DNA from: Bacteroidota bacterium
GTDB lineage: Bacteria > Bacteroidota > Ignavibacteria > Kryptoniales > JAKASW01
NCBI GenBank assembly: GCA_023381615.1
Contig: JAMCQL010000042.1
Coordinates: 39,826-103,825, forward strand
DNA length: 64,000 nucleotides
Direction of reading: 5' to 3'
The position numbers and the translations under genes were made by a program. Positions within the stretch are counted from its first letter, which is position 1. Each line of letters opens with the position of its first letter. Below, in pieces: positions 19,143 to 28,601 of this stretch. The notes under the pieces are model-generated. The model saw only the letters and a program-made list of their open reading frames with translations, ran no database searches and had not been told where the DNA came from.

Positions 19143-19852
19143 CGCATTTGTTTCCAAAAGTGTTCGTGGATTTCGATGGGACGATCACGAAGCGGGACGT
19201 CGGAAACGCTTTCTTCCGGAAGTTCGGCAATGAGGCGGAATCGCTTAAGCTTGTCGGCAAATGGAAAAGTGGAGAGTTGTCAGGCAGCGATCTTCTGCTG
19301 AAAGAAGCGGAATATGTTAGTGTCAGCGAAGAAGATGCTCTGAAGTTTGTTGAGAATTTCGAAGTCGATTCTTCATTCAAGTACTTCCTGAACTTCTGTA
19401 ATGAAAACGGTATCGAGTTGACAGTTCTTAGCGACGGACTCGATTTCTACATCAAAAAGATTCTCGCGGCGAACGGAATCTCAGGCGTTTCGTTCTATTC
19501 GAATGGAGCGCGTTTTCATTCGCTGCATATCGAGATCGAGCTTCCTTACGAATCAGATTGCACAAAATGTGCGAACTGCAAAGGTCATCAAATTTTGATG
19601 AACAACGGCAGCGACGACGCCATTGTTTACATAGGAAACGGCTTTTCAGACAGATGCGCCGTTCAGTATGCCGACGTTGTTTTTGCGAAGGATGAACTGT
19701 TGAGGTATTGTGAAGAAAACAATATTACATATTTTCCATTTGTAACTTTTGATGACGTACTGAAGAAATTCAGAAAAGTATTCGAAGCGGGAAATTTCCG
19801 GAAACGTCATCGTGCGGAGCTGAAGCGCAAAGAGGCGTACTTAACCGAGTGA
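19139..19852 (+). CDS. HAD-family phosphatase, PSPase/MtnX-like
   Basis: HAD subfamily IB phosphatase of 237 residues. The GTG at 19139 overlaps the smc stop (GTGA) and places DFDGT at residues 11-15 with nucleophile Asp11 and Asp13. LSDG at 97-100 is motif II, and YIGNGFSDRCAV is the motif III/IV region. A CTKCANC cluster (Cys141, 144, 147) resembles the cysteine-rich insertion of MtnX-type phosphatases, which act on a methionine-salvage intermediate. No other methionine-salvage gene is nearby, so the substrate is open; phosphoserine is an alternative. The stop overlaps the next gene's GTG. Confidence 0.75.
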   Translation: MTHLFPKVFVDFDGTITKRDVGNAFFRKFGNEAESLKLVGKWKSGELSGSDLLLKEAEYVSVSEEDALKFVENFEVDSSFKYFLNFCNENGIELTVLSDGLDFYIKKILAANGISGVSFYSNGARFHSLHIEIELPYESDCTKCANCKGHQILMNNGSDDAIVYIGNGFSDRCAVQYADVVFAKDELLRYCEENNITYFPFVTFDDVLKKFRKVFEAGNFRKRHRAELKRKEAYLTE

Positions 19853-20475
19853 TAGACTCATCATCAAATAAAAGCTGGAAGCGGCGCCTATTTAGTTACC
19901 GGAGTTACACTCCGATCCCATTTTTGGCAATTATGGTAGTGTTCGCTGCGCCAACAATCTTATCTCTCGTAATTGGATTTGCTGCCGCATCGATCGGCGA
20001 GTGCATCCGCTTCTGGGGAGTCTCCTACGCAGGAAGTGAAACCCGCACGACAGGAACAGTCGGGGGAACTCAGCTTGTAACGAGTGGGCCTTATTCCTAT
20101 GTAAGGAATCCATTGTACATCGGAAATATTCTGATGTACATCGGCGTTGGCATAATGTCCAACGCGCTTATGCCTTATCTTCCGTTAATTGCATTTGTCT
20201 ATTTTGCTTACCAGTACACAGTTATCGTAAGCCTTGAGGAAGTGTATCTGTCACAGACATTTTCAAACTGGAATGAATACACGAAGAGCGTTCGGCGATT
20301 CATACCAAGCCTTACGAAATTTGGAGGCAAGAACATTTTTCCACAGGATCCCGCTTCGCGGGACAAACCAAATTTCTCAAGGGCGCTGCGTTCTGAGCGG
20401 TCTTCTCTAATTGCACTAAGCTCGATAACCATCTTGCTATGTGTGTTTTATCTTGAGCATTGGAGAATCGCTTGA
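19849..20475 (+). CDS. ICMT/phospholipid methyltransferase-like membrane protein
   Basis: A 208-residue membrane protein with about four hydrophobic segments. GPYSYVRNPLYIGN at residues 80-93 is the SAM-binding signature shared by isoprenylcysteine carboxyl methyltransferases and bacterial phospholipid or NnrU-type methyltransferases. EEVYLSQTF...W..Y.KSVRRFIP follows the family pattern. Protein prenylation is not expected in bacteria, so a lipid or small-molecule methyl acceptor is more likely. The GTG start overlaps the upstream HAD gene, and the stop overlaps the lpxB ATG, which suggests a link to envelope lipid metabolism. Confidence 0.8.
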   Translation: MIDSSSNKSWKRRLFSYRSYTPIPFLAIMVVFAAPTILSLVIGFAAASIGECIRFWGVSYAGSETRTTGTVGGTQLVTSGPYSYVRNPLYIGNILMYIGVGIMSNALMPYLPLIAFVYFAYQYTVIVSLEEVYLSQTFSNWNEYTKSVRRFIPSLTKFGGKNIFPQDPASRDKPNFSRALRSERSSLIALSSITILLCVFYLEHWRIA

Positions 20476-21611
20476 TGAAGACCCTTTTGATAATCGCTGG
20501 CGAAACTTCCGGCGACAAACATGCGGCTCATTTAGTAGAAAGCATGAAGAGAAAAGACAACGTGCAAGTAGTTGGAATTGGCGGCGACAAGATGAGAGCA
20601 GCAGGAGTCGAGCTTCTTCATCATGTCAGAGAAATGTCGATTATGGGATTTGCGGAGATAGTATCAAAGCTTCCTTTTTTTAGAAAAGTGCGCCGCGACC
20701 TTTTGAATGCGGTCGAGACAGAGAAACCATCGGCAGTAATCCTCGTCGACTATCCTGGATTTAATTTACGTTTCGCCGAGCTGGCGAAGAGAAAAGGTCT
20801 GAAAGTAATCTATTTCATCAGCCCACAAGTTTGGGCGTGGGGAAAGGGACGCGTCAAGAAAATTCGCCGCACCGTTGACTTGATGCTCACGATCTTCAAA
20901 TTCGAAGAGGACATGTACAAGCGTGAAGGAGTGGACGCGCATTTCGTCGGCCATCCGCTGCTTGATGAAATGAAGAATCCGGGCGAAAATGAAATACAGA
21001 ATTTCCGAAGCCGATATTCAAATATGGGAAACAAGCTTCTCGCTTTGCTTCCCGGAAGTCGGATGCAGGAAATAAATCACATACTGCTGACTATGCTTGA
21101 TTCCGTGCGCATACTCAAAGAAGAGTTGCGTCAGGAAGAGGTTAACGTTGATGTCGTCATAGGATGTGCGCCGGGAATTGATGATAGAGTCTATAAAGAG
21201 ATTATGAGCAAATCGGGCGTGCAGGCTCATCTGAGTCGCGAAGTTGATTTGCTCATGGGCTCGGCTGATGCCGGAATAATAACGAGCGGCACAGCGACTC
21301 TCGAAGCAGCGCTTCACGATCTGCCGATGGTCGTAGTTTACAGAACAAGCGCGGTCAATTATCTAATGGGAAGATTTCTCGTTAAGCTCAATTCGATCTC
21401 GCTCGTGAATATAATCGCACAGAAAAGAATTGTGGAAGAGCTGGTCCAAAACGATTTTAAGCCGCATAAAGCAGCAGGAATCATAAAAGAGATCCTTACC
21501 CGCAACGGAGTCGCAGATGAGATCAGACAAAAATATGTCGAGCTTAAGAAGATTCTTGGCGAACCAGGCGCTTCTGACCGTGCGGCAGAACTAATTTTGA
21601 AGATGGTTTAA
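20475..21611 (+). CDS. lpxB: Lipid-A-disaccharide synthase
   Basis: Condenses UDP-diacylglucosamine with lipid X to form lipid A disaccharide (GT19). The ATG at 20475 overlaps the preceding TGA and gives MKTLLIIAGETSGDKHAA, the standard N-terminus; the in-frame TTG at 20460 adds only four residues. YFISPQVWAWGKGRVKKI and VGHPLLDEM are LpxB landmarks, and LLPGSRMQEI and SGTATLEAAL mark the nucleotide-sugar site. Length 378 residues. The TAA overlaps the lpxK ATG. Its presence shows the organism makes lipid A. Confidence 0.96.
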   Translation: MKTLLIIAGETSGDKHAAHLVESMKRKDNVQVVGIGGDKMRAAGVELLHHVREMSIMGFAEIVSKLPFFRKVRRDLLNAVETEKPSAVILVDYPGFNLRFAELAKRKGLKVIYFISPQVWAWGKGRVKKIRRTVDLMLTIFKFEEDMYKREGVDAHFVGHPLLDEMKNPGENEIQNFRSRYSNMGNKLLALLPGSRMQEINHILLTMLDSVRILKEELRQEEVNVDVVIGCAPGIDDRVYKEIMSKSGVQAHLSREVDLLMGSADAGIITSGTATLEAALHDLPMVVVYRTSAVNYLMGRFLVKLNSISLVNIIAQKRIVEELVQNDFKPHKAAGIIKEILTRNGVADEIRQKYVELKKILGEPGASDRAAELILKMV

Positions 21612-22663
21612 TGGCGAGCGTCACAAAAAACATATTGCTTCCGTTCAGCGCCTTGTACGGCGGAGTGATTTCTCTGCGCAACTTTGGTTATGACAATAAT
21701 TTGTTCAGAACAAAAAAGCTTCCTGTGCCTGTGATTTCTGTTGGGAATATTACCGTCGGCGGTTCAGGTAAAACTCCGTTCGTAATATTTCTGATTGAAA
21801 AACTCTTGGCTTTTGGAAAGAGACCGGCAGTATTGTCCCGCGGCTACAAGCGTGTGACCGACGAACTGATTATTTCCTGTCCAGGAATTGGAAGTGAAGC
21901 TGATGTCCAGATGTTGGGAGATGAGCCGGCGCTGATTTCGCAAAGTTTCCCAAATGTGCCGGTGGCAGTTCACAAAGACAGGCATCATGCCGGACTAACC
22001 GTTCTCGCAAAATTTGGAACCGACGTTTTCATTCTTGACGACGGTTTGCAGAACAGAGAATTGCATCGCGACGTGGATTTTGTTCTGCTAAAACGCTCTC
22101 TGTACGATTTGAAAGACAACTATTTGCCTGCCGGCAATCTTCGAGACTCGAAGAGGCGGATCGGACAGGCGGACGTACTCGTCCTTGCATCGCACGACAA
22201 CTTCGGGGTTTATGGGATCGATTTCGATTTGCTTGATGAATATACAAGTGCGCCTGTTTCGGGAGTGAGTTTTGTTCCATCGCATTTTTCTGATTACGCA
22301 GGAACCGTTCTTCCGCTTGAAAAGGTGAATAACAAAGAAGTCGCCGCCTTTTGTGGAATTGCGAATCCCCAGCAATTCTTTGCAGGCATAGAAAAGTTGA
22401 ACGCGAAGATTGTAACGAGAAATGTCTTCCGCGATCATCATTGGTACGATGAGTACGACATCGATGAGATTTTCGGCGGCAATGAAGATTCGATTGCAGT
22501 TACGACAGCTAAAGATGCGGTCCGGATTTTTCTTGACGAAGAGCTAAGTCAGAAGGAAGAAGTAAAACGCATCTACGCGCTGCAGGAAAAAGCCGTGATT
22601 AATTTCGGAGAAGAGCACATAGACACTGTCCTGACAAAGACCTTCGGAGAGGTTTATGCTTAG
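21611..22663 (+). CDS. lpxK: Tetraacyldisaccharide 4'-kinase
   Basis: Phosphorylates the 4' position of the lipid A precursor at the inner membrane. An N-terminal hydrophobic helix (NILLPFSALYGGVISL) and the P-loop GGSGKT at residues 50-55 identify the family. SRGYKR, LGDEPALIS, KDRHHAG and LDDGLQNRELHRDVDFVLL are all classic LpxK motifs. Length 350 residues. It directly follows lpxB, so the pair makes the disaccharide and phosphorylates it. The end overlaps the next gene by eight bases. Confidence 0.96.
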   Translation: MASVTKNILLPFSALYGGVISLRNFGYDNNLFRTKKLPVPVISVGNITVGGSGKTPFVIFLIEKLLAFGKRPAVLSRGYKRVTDELIISCPGIGSEADVQMLGDEPALISQSFPNVPVAVHKDRHHAGLTVLAKFGTDVFILDDGLQNRELHRDVDFVLLKRSLYDLKDNYLPAGNLRDSKRRIGQADVLVLASHDNFGVYGIDFDLLDEYTSAPVSGVSFVPSHFSDYAGTVLPLEKVNNKEVAAFCGIANPQQFFAGIEKLNAKIVTRNVFRDHHWYDEYDIDEIFGGNEDSIAVTTAKDAVRIFLDEELSQKEEVKRIYALQEKAVINFGEEHIDTVLTKTFGEVYA

Positions 22664-23372
22664 GATCGGCATTTCGGACTGCGGTGAGAAGAACGCGAAC
22701 TACGAAAAATTCCTGAGGCGGATTACGAATGCCGAAGTTGAAGTTTTATCGAGAGAAAATGGCGGTGAAAGGGAATTGGAAAAGCTCGATGGCCTTGTGC
22801 TTACCGGCGGCGAAGATGTTTCTCCTGAACTTTACGGAGACTGGTCCGACGAGACAGTTCACATTAATTCCGAGAGAGATGGTTTCGAGTACCTCTTGAT
22901 TGAGGAGGCGCTCAAAAAGGGAATACCTATCCTTGGAATTTGCCGCGGCTTGCAGATCGGCAATGTCTATTTCGGTGGCACGTTGATAATAGATTTGCAG
23001 AAGTATTTTAACAGGAATCACAAAGCAATATCGGAAGATGAAGATAGATATCACAAAGTAAAACTAAATGAAAGCTCGCAGCTCACAAATTTCATTGAAC
23101 AAGAAGATGGTATGGTGAACAGCGCGCACCACCAAGCTGCCGAGAGAATCGGCAGAGGTTTGAAAGTCGTGGCGAGAGCGGACGATGGAACCGTTGAAGC
23201 TATTGAAGGAAACGGAGAGTTACCAAGTAGAATCGTCTTAGTGCAGTGGCACCCGGAAAGAATGCAATTCGAAAATCCGTTCGCGCATGGAGCGCTCAAC
23301 CTGTTCAATTCCTACCTGACTGACTATCAAAACTTAGAAAACTACGCCCAATGGAGGTCAAAAAATGAGTAA
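22656..23372 (+). CDS. Gamma-glutamyl-gamma-aminobutyrate hydrolase-like (peptidase C26)
   Basis: Class-I glutamine-amidotransferase-fold hydrolase of 238 residues. The nucleophile elbow GICRGLQ holds Cys96, and the dyad His199 and Glu201 lie in [21 protein letters not shown] near residue 48 is typical of the PuuD/C26 group, which cleaves gamma-glutamyl amides such as gamma-glutamyl-GABA. No putrescine-degradation genes are adjacent, so the physiological substrate is uncertain. It overlaps lpxK and its stop overlaps the ppdK ATG region, placing it in the same transcript. Confidence 0.85.
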   Translation: MLRIGISDCGEKNANYEKFLRRITNAEVEVLSRENGGERELEKLDGLVLTGGEDVSPELYGDWSDETVHINSERDGFEYLLIEEALKKGIPILGICRGLQIGNVYFGGTLIIDLQKYFNRNHKAISEDEDRYHKVKLNESSQLTNFIEQEDGMVNSAHHQAAERIGRGLKVVARADDGTVEAIEGNGELPSRIVLVQWHPERMQFENPFAHGALNLFNSYLTDYQNLENYAQWRSKNE

Positions 23373-26133
23373 GGAAAAATACGTCTATTTCTTTGGCAAC
23401 GGAAAAGCCGACGGAAAGGCTGAAATGAAAAGCTTGCTCGGCGGCAAGGGGGCTAATCTCGCAGAGATGACCAATATCGGTTTGCCTGTCCCGCCGGGAT
23501 TCACAATTACAACCGAAGTCTGCACTTATTATTACGCCAATAAAAGAAATTATCCGAAGTCACTGAGGGACGAAGTTACGAAAGCGATGAAGCGTCTTGA
23601 GGCGTCTGTCGGCGCAAAATTCGGCGACAAAAACAATCCGCTTCTTGTTTCCGTTAGGTCTGGTGCGCGCGCTTCGATGCCGGGGATGATGGATACAATT
23701 CTTAACCTTGGAATCAATGATGACGTCGTGGAAAGCCTTGCCAAGAAGACAAACAACTTGAGGTTTGCATACGACGCGTACAGAAGATTTGTTCAAATGT
23801 ACGGCGACGTGGTGCTCGGATTGAAGCCAACACACAAAGATGAGATCGATCCTTTCGAAGCGATAATAGAAAAGAAGAAAAAGGAAAAAGGTATTCACCA
23901 GGATACGCAGTTGACCGCCGAGGACTTGAAGGATCTCGTCAACCTCTTTAAGAAGGCGATCAAAGAGAAGACAGGGCATGATTTCCCGGATAATCCGATG
24001 GAACAACTCTGGGGAGCGATTGGCGCGGTGTTCGGATCCTGGAACAACGATCGCGCGATTGCTTACAGAAAGATGTACGACATTCCCGAATCGTGGGGAA
24101 CGGCTGTCAGCGTCGTGGCTATGGTGTTCGGAAATATGGGAGAATCTTCCGGAACGGGTGTCGCGTTCACGCGCGATCCGGCCTCCGGCAATGACATTTT
24201 TTACGGCGAATACCTGATGAATGCGCAGGGCGAAGACGTCGTTGCTGGCGTTAGAACGCCGATCCCGATTTCGCGGCTTGCCGAGCAAAATCCGAAAGTG
24301 TATAATCAACTCGAAAAAATTCGCAAGACACTTGAGAAACATTATAAAGACATGAACGATATCGAGTTCACGATCCAGGAAGGCAAGCTTTATATGCTTC
24401 AATGCCGCATCGGAAAGAGAACTGCATTTGCAGCGATCAAGATTGCGGTTGATATGGTAGAAGAGAAACTTATTCCAGAAAAAGAAGCTCTTAACAGAAT
24501 TGAGCCTGACCAGTTAAATCAACTTCTTCGTCCTGTCTTTGATCTGAACGAGAAAGAGGCGGCAGTAAAGAACAATCGGCTTCTCGCGAAAGGATTGAAT
24601 GCGGGACCGGGAGCAGCGACAGGACGCGTCGTGTTCAACGCTCCGGATGCTGAAGAGTGGTTTAAACGCGGTGAACAGGTGATCCTGACCCGAATCGAAA
24701 CCTCGCCTGAAGATATTAGAGGAATGAACGCATCATCCGGTATTTTGACGGCGAGAGGCGGAATGACTTCCCACGCGGCGCTTGTCGCCAGACAGATGGG
24801 AAAAGTTTGCGTCGCAGGATGCTCCGCTTTAGAAATAGATTACTCGACGCACACAATGCACGTCAACGGAAAAATCATCAGAGAAGGCGATTGGATTTCA
24901 ATCGACGGCACAACTGGCGAAGTGGTCGAAGGCAAAGTTGCAACGAAGCCCTCGGAAGTCTTGCAGGTAATTGTCGACAAGACACTCGATCCGAAGGATG
25001 CGCCGATTTACCAGCAGTTTGCGAAGATCATGGCATGGGCTGACAAGTACCGGAATCTCAAGATTCGCACAAATGCTGACCAACCCGATCAAGCATCGAA
25101 CGCAGTTGCTTTTGGCGCGGAAGGAATCGGCCTTTGCCGCACTGAGCATATGTTCTTCGGTGAACGCAAGATCGGTCCAATGCGCGAGATGATTCTTGCT
25201 GATACCTTGGACGCACGCAAGAAAGCTCTAGCGAAACTGCTTCCGCTGCAGCGCGAAGACTTCGAGGGAATTTTTGAGGCGATGAACGGAAAGCCTGTCA
25301 CGATCAGAACTCTTGATCCGCCGCTCCACGAATTCCTGCCGCACGAAGAAAAGGCTCAGCGGGAACTTGCCGCTCAGATGGGCATCAGCTTTGAGAAAGT
25401 ACACCAGAGAGTGGAAGAACTTCACGAGTTCAACCCGATGCTTGGATTCCGCGGCTGCAGACTTGGCATTATCTATCCTGAGATAACTGAGATGCAGTGT
25501 CAGGCAATTTTCGAGGCAGCGGCAAACACGCAGAAGAAGGGAATGAAAGTTGAGCCGGAAGTCATGATTCCTCTTGTCGGCAACGTGAAGGAACTTGAGA
25601 ATCAGGAGAAAATTGTCAGACGCGTTGCTGAAGAGGTGATGAACGAGAAAGGCGTGAAGTTCAAATATCTTGTCGGCACCATGATCGAAGTTCCACGCGG
25701 CGCCATCACTGCGGATGAAATAGCGAAAGTCGCAGAGTTCTTCAGTTTCGGCACAAACGACCTGACCCAGACGACTCTTGGAGTCAGCCGCGACGACGCG
25801 GCTCGGTTCCTCATTCCGTACACGGAGATGGAAATCTATGCGAAGGACCCGTTCGAGGTTTTGGATCGCGACGGTGTCGGTTCGCTGATGAAAATCGCGA
25901 AGGAAAAAGGACGATCAGTACGTCAGGATTTGAAAGTTGGTATCTGCGGCGAGCACGGCGGTGAGCCTTCGTCTGTAGAATTCTGTCACATGATTGGATT
26001 GAACTACGTGAGTTGTTCGCCATTCAGAGTGCCAATTGCACGTTTGGCGGCGGCGCGGGCAGCCATAAAATACCCGGTTGCTGTTAAGCCGGCAAAAGCG
26101 GCCAAGAAGCCTACGAAGAAATCGAAGAGATGA
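23365..26133 (+). CDS. ppdK: Pyruvate, phosphate dikinase
   Basis: Interconverts pyruvate, ATP and phosphate with PEP, AMP and pyrophosphate, allowing reversible glycolysis or PPi-linked metabolism. The N-terminal ATP-grasp domain has [20 protein letters not shown] and [16 protein letters not shown]. The swivelling domain carries the phosphohistidine in [16 protein letters not shown] (His at about residue 470). The C-terminal PEP domain has [22 protein letters not shown] and GICGEHGG. Length 922 residues, slightly longer than usual because of a Lys/Ala/Pro-rich tail after the last fold element. An ATGAG overlap joins it to the upstream hydrolase, and a strong terminator follows. Confidence 0.97.
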   Translation: MSKEKYVYFFGNGKADGKAEMKSLLGGKGANLAEMTNIGLPVPPGFTITTEVCTYYYANKRNYPKSLRDEVTKAMKRLEASVGAKFGDKNNPLLVSVRSGARASMPGMMDTILNLGINDDVVESLAKKTNNLRFAYDAYRRFVQMYGDVVLGLKPTHKDEIDPFEAIIEKKKKEKGIHQDTQLTAEDLKDLVNLFKKAIKEKTGHDFPDNPMEQLWGAIGAVFGSWNNDRAIAYRKMYDIPESWGTAVSVVAMVFGNMGESSGTGVAFTRDPASGNDIFYGEYLMNAQGEDVVAGVRTPIPISRLAEQNPKVYNQLEKIRKTLEKHYKDMNDIEFTIQEGKLYMLQCRIGKRTAFAAIKIAVDMVEEKLIPEKEALNRIEPDQLNQLLRPVFDLNEKEAAVKNNRLLAKGLNAGPGAATGRVVFNAPDAEEWFKRGEQVILTRIETSPEDIRGMNASSGILTARGGMTSHAALVARQMGKVCVAGCSALEIDYSTHTMHVNGKIIREGDWISIDGTTGEVVEGKVATKPSEVLQVIVDKTLDPKDAPIYQQFAKIMAWADKYRNLKIRTNADQPDQASNAVAFGAEGIGLCRTEHMFFGERKIGPMREMILADTLDARKKALAKLLPLQREDFEGIFEAMNGKPVTIRTLDPPLHEFLPHEEKAQRELAAQMGISFEKVHQRVEELHEFNPMLGFRGCRLGIIYPEITEMQCQAIFEAAANTQKKGMKVEPEVMIPLVGNVKELENQEKIVRRVAEEVMNEKGVKFKYLVGTMIEVPRGAITADEIAKVAEFFSFGTNDLTQTTLGVSRDDAARFLIPYTEMEIYAKDPFEVLDRDGVGSLMKIAKEKGRSVRQDLKVGICGEHGGEPSSVEFCHMIGLNYVSCSPFRVPIARLAAARAAIKYPVAVKPAKAAKKPTKKSKR

Positions 26134-26144
26134 TCCGTAATCTC

Positions 26145-26190
26145 GGCGTCCCGCGGTGTCCGAAGGATCCTTCGGACGGGACGCCTTTTT
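26145..26190 (+). terminator. Rho-independent terminator after ppdK with nested 20-bp palindrome
   Basis: Arms GGCGTCCCG (26145-26153) and CGGGACGCC (26177-26185) are followed by five T. Between them lies the perfect palindrome GTCCGAAGGATCCTTCGGAC (26158-26177), which could form its own hairpin. It ends the long 3.9-26.1 kb transcript and separates ppdK from queA. Confidence 0.85.
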
Positions 26191-26216
26191 AAAAACCAGA
26201 TGGGAGGGATTATGCC

Positions 26217-27257
26217 ATGATGAAACTTACCGACTTTAAGTACGCGGTTCCTAAGAACTTAATTGCGAAGACTCCTGCTCAGCCAAGGGATCATTCTCGA
26301 CTTATGGTCTTGAATAGAGCGAAGCAGCAGATGGAGGAAAAGATATTTTATGAGATATCGGACTATTTCCAGAAGGGCGATGCTTTGGTTGTCAACGAAA
26401 CCAAAGTGTTTCCTGCGCGGCTGCTTGGCAGAAAAGAAAAGACTAACGCAAAGATCGAGGTTCTTCTGTTAAGAGAATTAAACCACGATGAAGGCATTTG
26501 GGATGTCGTCGTAGAGCCGGCGCGGAAAGTCCGGATCGGCAACAAAATATATTTCGACGACGAAAAGATTTACGCGGAAGTAATTGACAACACGACAAGC
26601 CGGGGCAGAACGATAAAGTTCAATTTCAAAGGCGACATCTACAAAATTCTTGACAAGATCGGCCAAATGCCTCTACCGCACTACATAAAGAGAGATCCGA
26701 CCGAACAGGACAAGGAAGACTATCAAACGATTTACGCAAGAGTTGTCGGCGCAGTTGCCGCTCCAACCGCGGGTCTGCATTTCAGCAAACGGCTTTTTGC
26801 TAAGCTAGAGAAGAAGGGGGTAAAAATTCTTCCAGTGGTTCTGCACATCGGAATAGGAACTTTTAGAACTGTGGACGTTGAGGACTTGACCAAACACAGA
26901 ATGGATTCAGAGTTCTACGAAATACCACCCGAGACCGCAAAGGGAATTAACGACTCTATCAATGCAAAGAAAAATATCTTTGCCGTCGGTACTTCGGTAG
27001 TCCGTATTTTAGAGTCAAACATCACGACTGATAACCATGTAAAAGCAGGAAGAGGATGGACGGACAAGTTCATCTATCCGCCCTACGATTTCAAAGTAGT
27101 TGACCATCTTATAACGAATTTTCATCTGCCGGAAACTACGCTCATAATGCTGGTCAGCGCCTTCACAGGACATGATTTCATGATGCGTGCTTACAAGAAG
27201 GCGATAAAAGAAGGCTATCGGTTCTACAGCTACGGCGATGCAATGCTGATATTGTAA
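26217..27257 (+). CDS. queA: S-adenosylmethionine:tRNA ribosyltransferase-isomerase
   Basis: Transfers and isomerises the ribosyl part of SAM onto 7-aminomethyl-7-deazaguanine in tRNA, giving epoxyqueuosine. The N-terminus LTDFKYAVPKNLIAKTPAQPRD is the QueA signature (shown in the sequence in two parts: LTDFKYAVP and LIAKTPAQPRD). HYIKR, TIYARVVGAVAAPTAGLHF and LITNFHLPETTLIMLVSAF are further conserved blocks. Length 346 residues. A GGGAGGG at about 26203 precedes either of two adjacent ATGs (26217 or 26220). The TAA overlaps the ispD ATG by one base. Confidence 0.97.
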   Translation: MMKLTDFKYAVPKNLIAKTPAQPRDHSRLMVLNRAKQQMEEKIFYEISDYFQKGDALVVNETKVFPARLLGRKEKTNAKIEVLLLRELNHDEGIWDVVVEPARKVRIGNKIYFDDEKIYAEVIDNTTSRGRTIKFNFKGDIYKILDKIGQMPLPHYIKRDPTEQDKEDYQTIYARVVGAVAAPTAGLHFSKRLFAKLEKKGVKILPVVLHIGIGTFRTVDVEDLTKHRMDSEFYEIPPETAKGINDSINAKKNIFAVGTSVVRILESNITTDNHVKAGRGWTDKFIYPPYDFKVVDHLITNFHLPETTLIMLVSAFTGHDFMMRAYKKAIKEGYRFYSYGDAMLIL

Positions 27258-27943
27258 TGGGCAGGGGAATAGGCGTAATCATTCCGGCGGCGGGTTCCGG
27301 AAAACGTCTCGGTGGACTATCTAAACCGTTGATCGAGATAGGCGGTAGACCAATTATCCTCCGCCTTCTCGAACTATTTGCAGAACTTGGGGATGTTAAG
27401 AGAATCTGCATTGCAGTCCAACCAGAAAATATTTCTGACTTTAGGAAAATAGTGGAACCAATGGAATTGTGGGGGTTTATGGAAATTGTTGAAGGTGGAA
27501 CAGAGCGACCATCTTCAGTGAAGAATGCATTTCAAAATTTAAAGAAATCAATTTCCGAAGATGATCTCGTTTGCATTCACGATGCGGCAAGGCCGCTCTT
27601 GTCGAAGACGGATTTGGATAGAGTTATCGAAGCAGGGTGGAAACATGGAGCAGCGTTTTTGGCTGCGAAAGTTAAAGACACACTGAAGGTGGTTGATGAA
27701 TCGAACTTCTGTGTTTCCACAATTGACCGCTCGAAGATTTTCGCAGCCCAGACTCCACAGGTGATGACTTCAAAACTTCTCTCGCGTGCTTATGATGCCG
27801 TTTCGGATTTTTCAGATGTTACTGATGAAATAATGCTTTTGGAAAGAATCGGTGTGAAGGCATTTGTCGTCGAGCCGCATAATTTGAATCTTAAGCTCAC
27901 GACCGCGGAAGACTTGGAACTCCTTAAGAAACTTATTTTTTAA
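27257..27943 (+). CDS. ispD: 2-C-methyl-D-erythritol 4-phosphate cytidylyltransferase
   Basis: Adds CMP to methylerythritol phosphate in the MEP isoprenoid pathway. IIPAAGSGKRLGGLSKPLIEI holds the CTP-binding loop (positions 8-27, with the GSGKRL core). VEGGTERPSSVKNAF and CIHDAARPLLS are diagnostic, and TPQVMTSKLL lies in the C-terminal part. Length 228 residues. It makes precursors for the polyprenyl synthase in this window. It is convergent with the exported-protein gene on the other strand and overlaps its 3' end by 11 bases. Confidence 0.96.
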   Translation: MGRGIGVIIPAAGSGKRLGGLSKPLIEIGGRPIILRLLELFAELGDVKRICIAVQPENISDFRKIVEPMELWGFMEIVEGGTERPSSVKNAFQNLKKSISEDDLVCIHDAARPLLSKTDLDRVIEAGWKHGAAFLAAKVKDTLKVVDESNFCVSTIDRSKIFAAQTPQVMTSKLLSRAYDAVSDFSDVTDEIMLLERIGVKAFVVEPHNLNLKLTTAEDLELLKKLIF

Positions 27944-28601
27944 TATACGTCGCGCTCAAGAAGTCCGACGGCAATACATCTCTGCCATCGTTCAACGCTG
28001 CTCCAAACTGCTGACCTAATCTGTTTGTGAACACATCTCTCGGATCTGCCGCAGTATCCAACTTGAAAGCAACCTCACCCTGCTCTATGAGATTTCCAAT
28101 TACATCCGGCAATTTTTTTGTTCCAGTTTCATAAGTCAAATAGGCTGAGCCGAAAAAGTGAACTAGCTTGTCGCTGTCTCCCCATTTGTTCTGCGGCGAG
28201 TCAGGGAAAATGTACCTCGGCAGTTTGTTTATCCGTGCGACTGCATCTGCAGAATCCTCCGCCGGAAGTGGAAGCGTAATAATGCCAAGGAGCGGGAATG
28301 TTGGTTTTATGTCGGTTCTGTTCAAGACCGCAAACGAAATCGCGAGCAGGGCAGTGCCCACCTGCTTTTTTGACAATTCCATTCCTTTTGCGAAGATCAG
28401 GTCTATGTCTTTCATCTCTGCTGTCCTGTCGTGAGTTACCGGCGGGAGTTCATTCTCTATGTATCTCCGAAGTTTTTCGGTTACCTGAAAGACTTCCGGT
28501 TCGAACATTTTTTTGAGAAAATCTACTTGAGCAGAAGTTTTCCCAACAAAGATCAAAAGCAGGAAAATTGGTACTACGAAACGGGTAATAATTGATTTCA
28601 A
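27933..28601 (-). CDS. Exported protein with YfiM/DUF2279-like motif
   Basis: A 222-residue protein with a signal peptide (residues 1-24, ending KTSA). The segment DKLVHFFGSAYLTYETG and the later DPRDVFTNRLGQQFG resemble the 'DK..H...g' and 'D...N..G' features of YfiM/DUF2279 lipoproteins, an assignment made from memory and weak. It starts at a TTG that overlaps the stop of the upstream carboxyltransferase gene (TTGA), so the two are probably cotranscribed. Function unknown; periplasmic or outer-membrane associated by its signal. Confidence 0.6.
   Translation of the reverse strand: MKSIITRFVVPIFLLLIFVGKTSAQVDFLKKMFEPEVFQVTEKLRRYIENELPPVTHDRTAEMKDIDLIFAKGMELSKKQVGTALLAISFAVLNRTDIKPTFPLLGIITLPLPAEDSADAVARINKLPRYIFPDSPQNKWGDSDKLVHFFGSAYLTYETGTKKLPDVIGNLIEQGEVAFKLDTAADPRDVFTNRLGQQFGAALNDGRDVLPSDFLSATYIKK

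Noticed and set aside
23560..24402. 280-codon open frame on the minus strand
   Set aside because: It lies wholly inside ppdK, has His/Arg/Phe-rich sequence typical of an antisense shadow and no recognisable motif.
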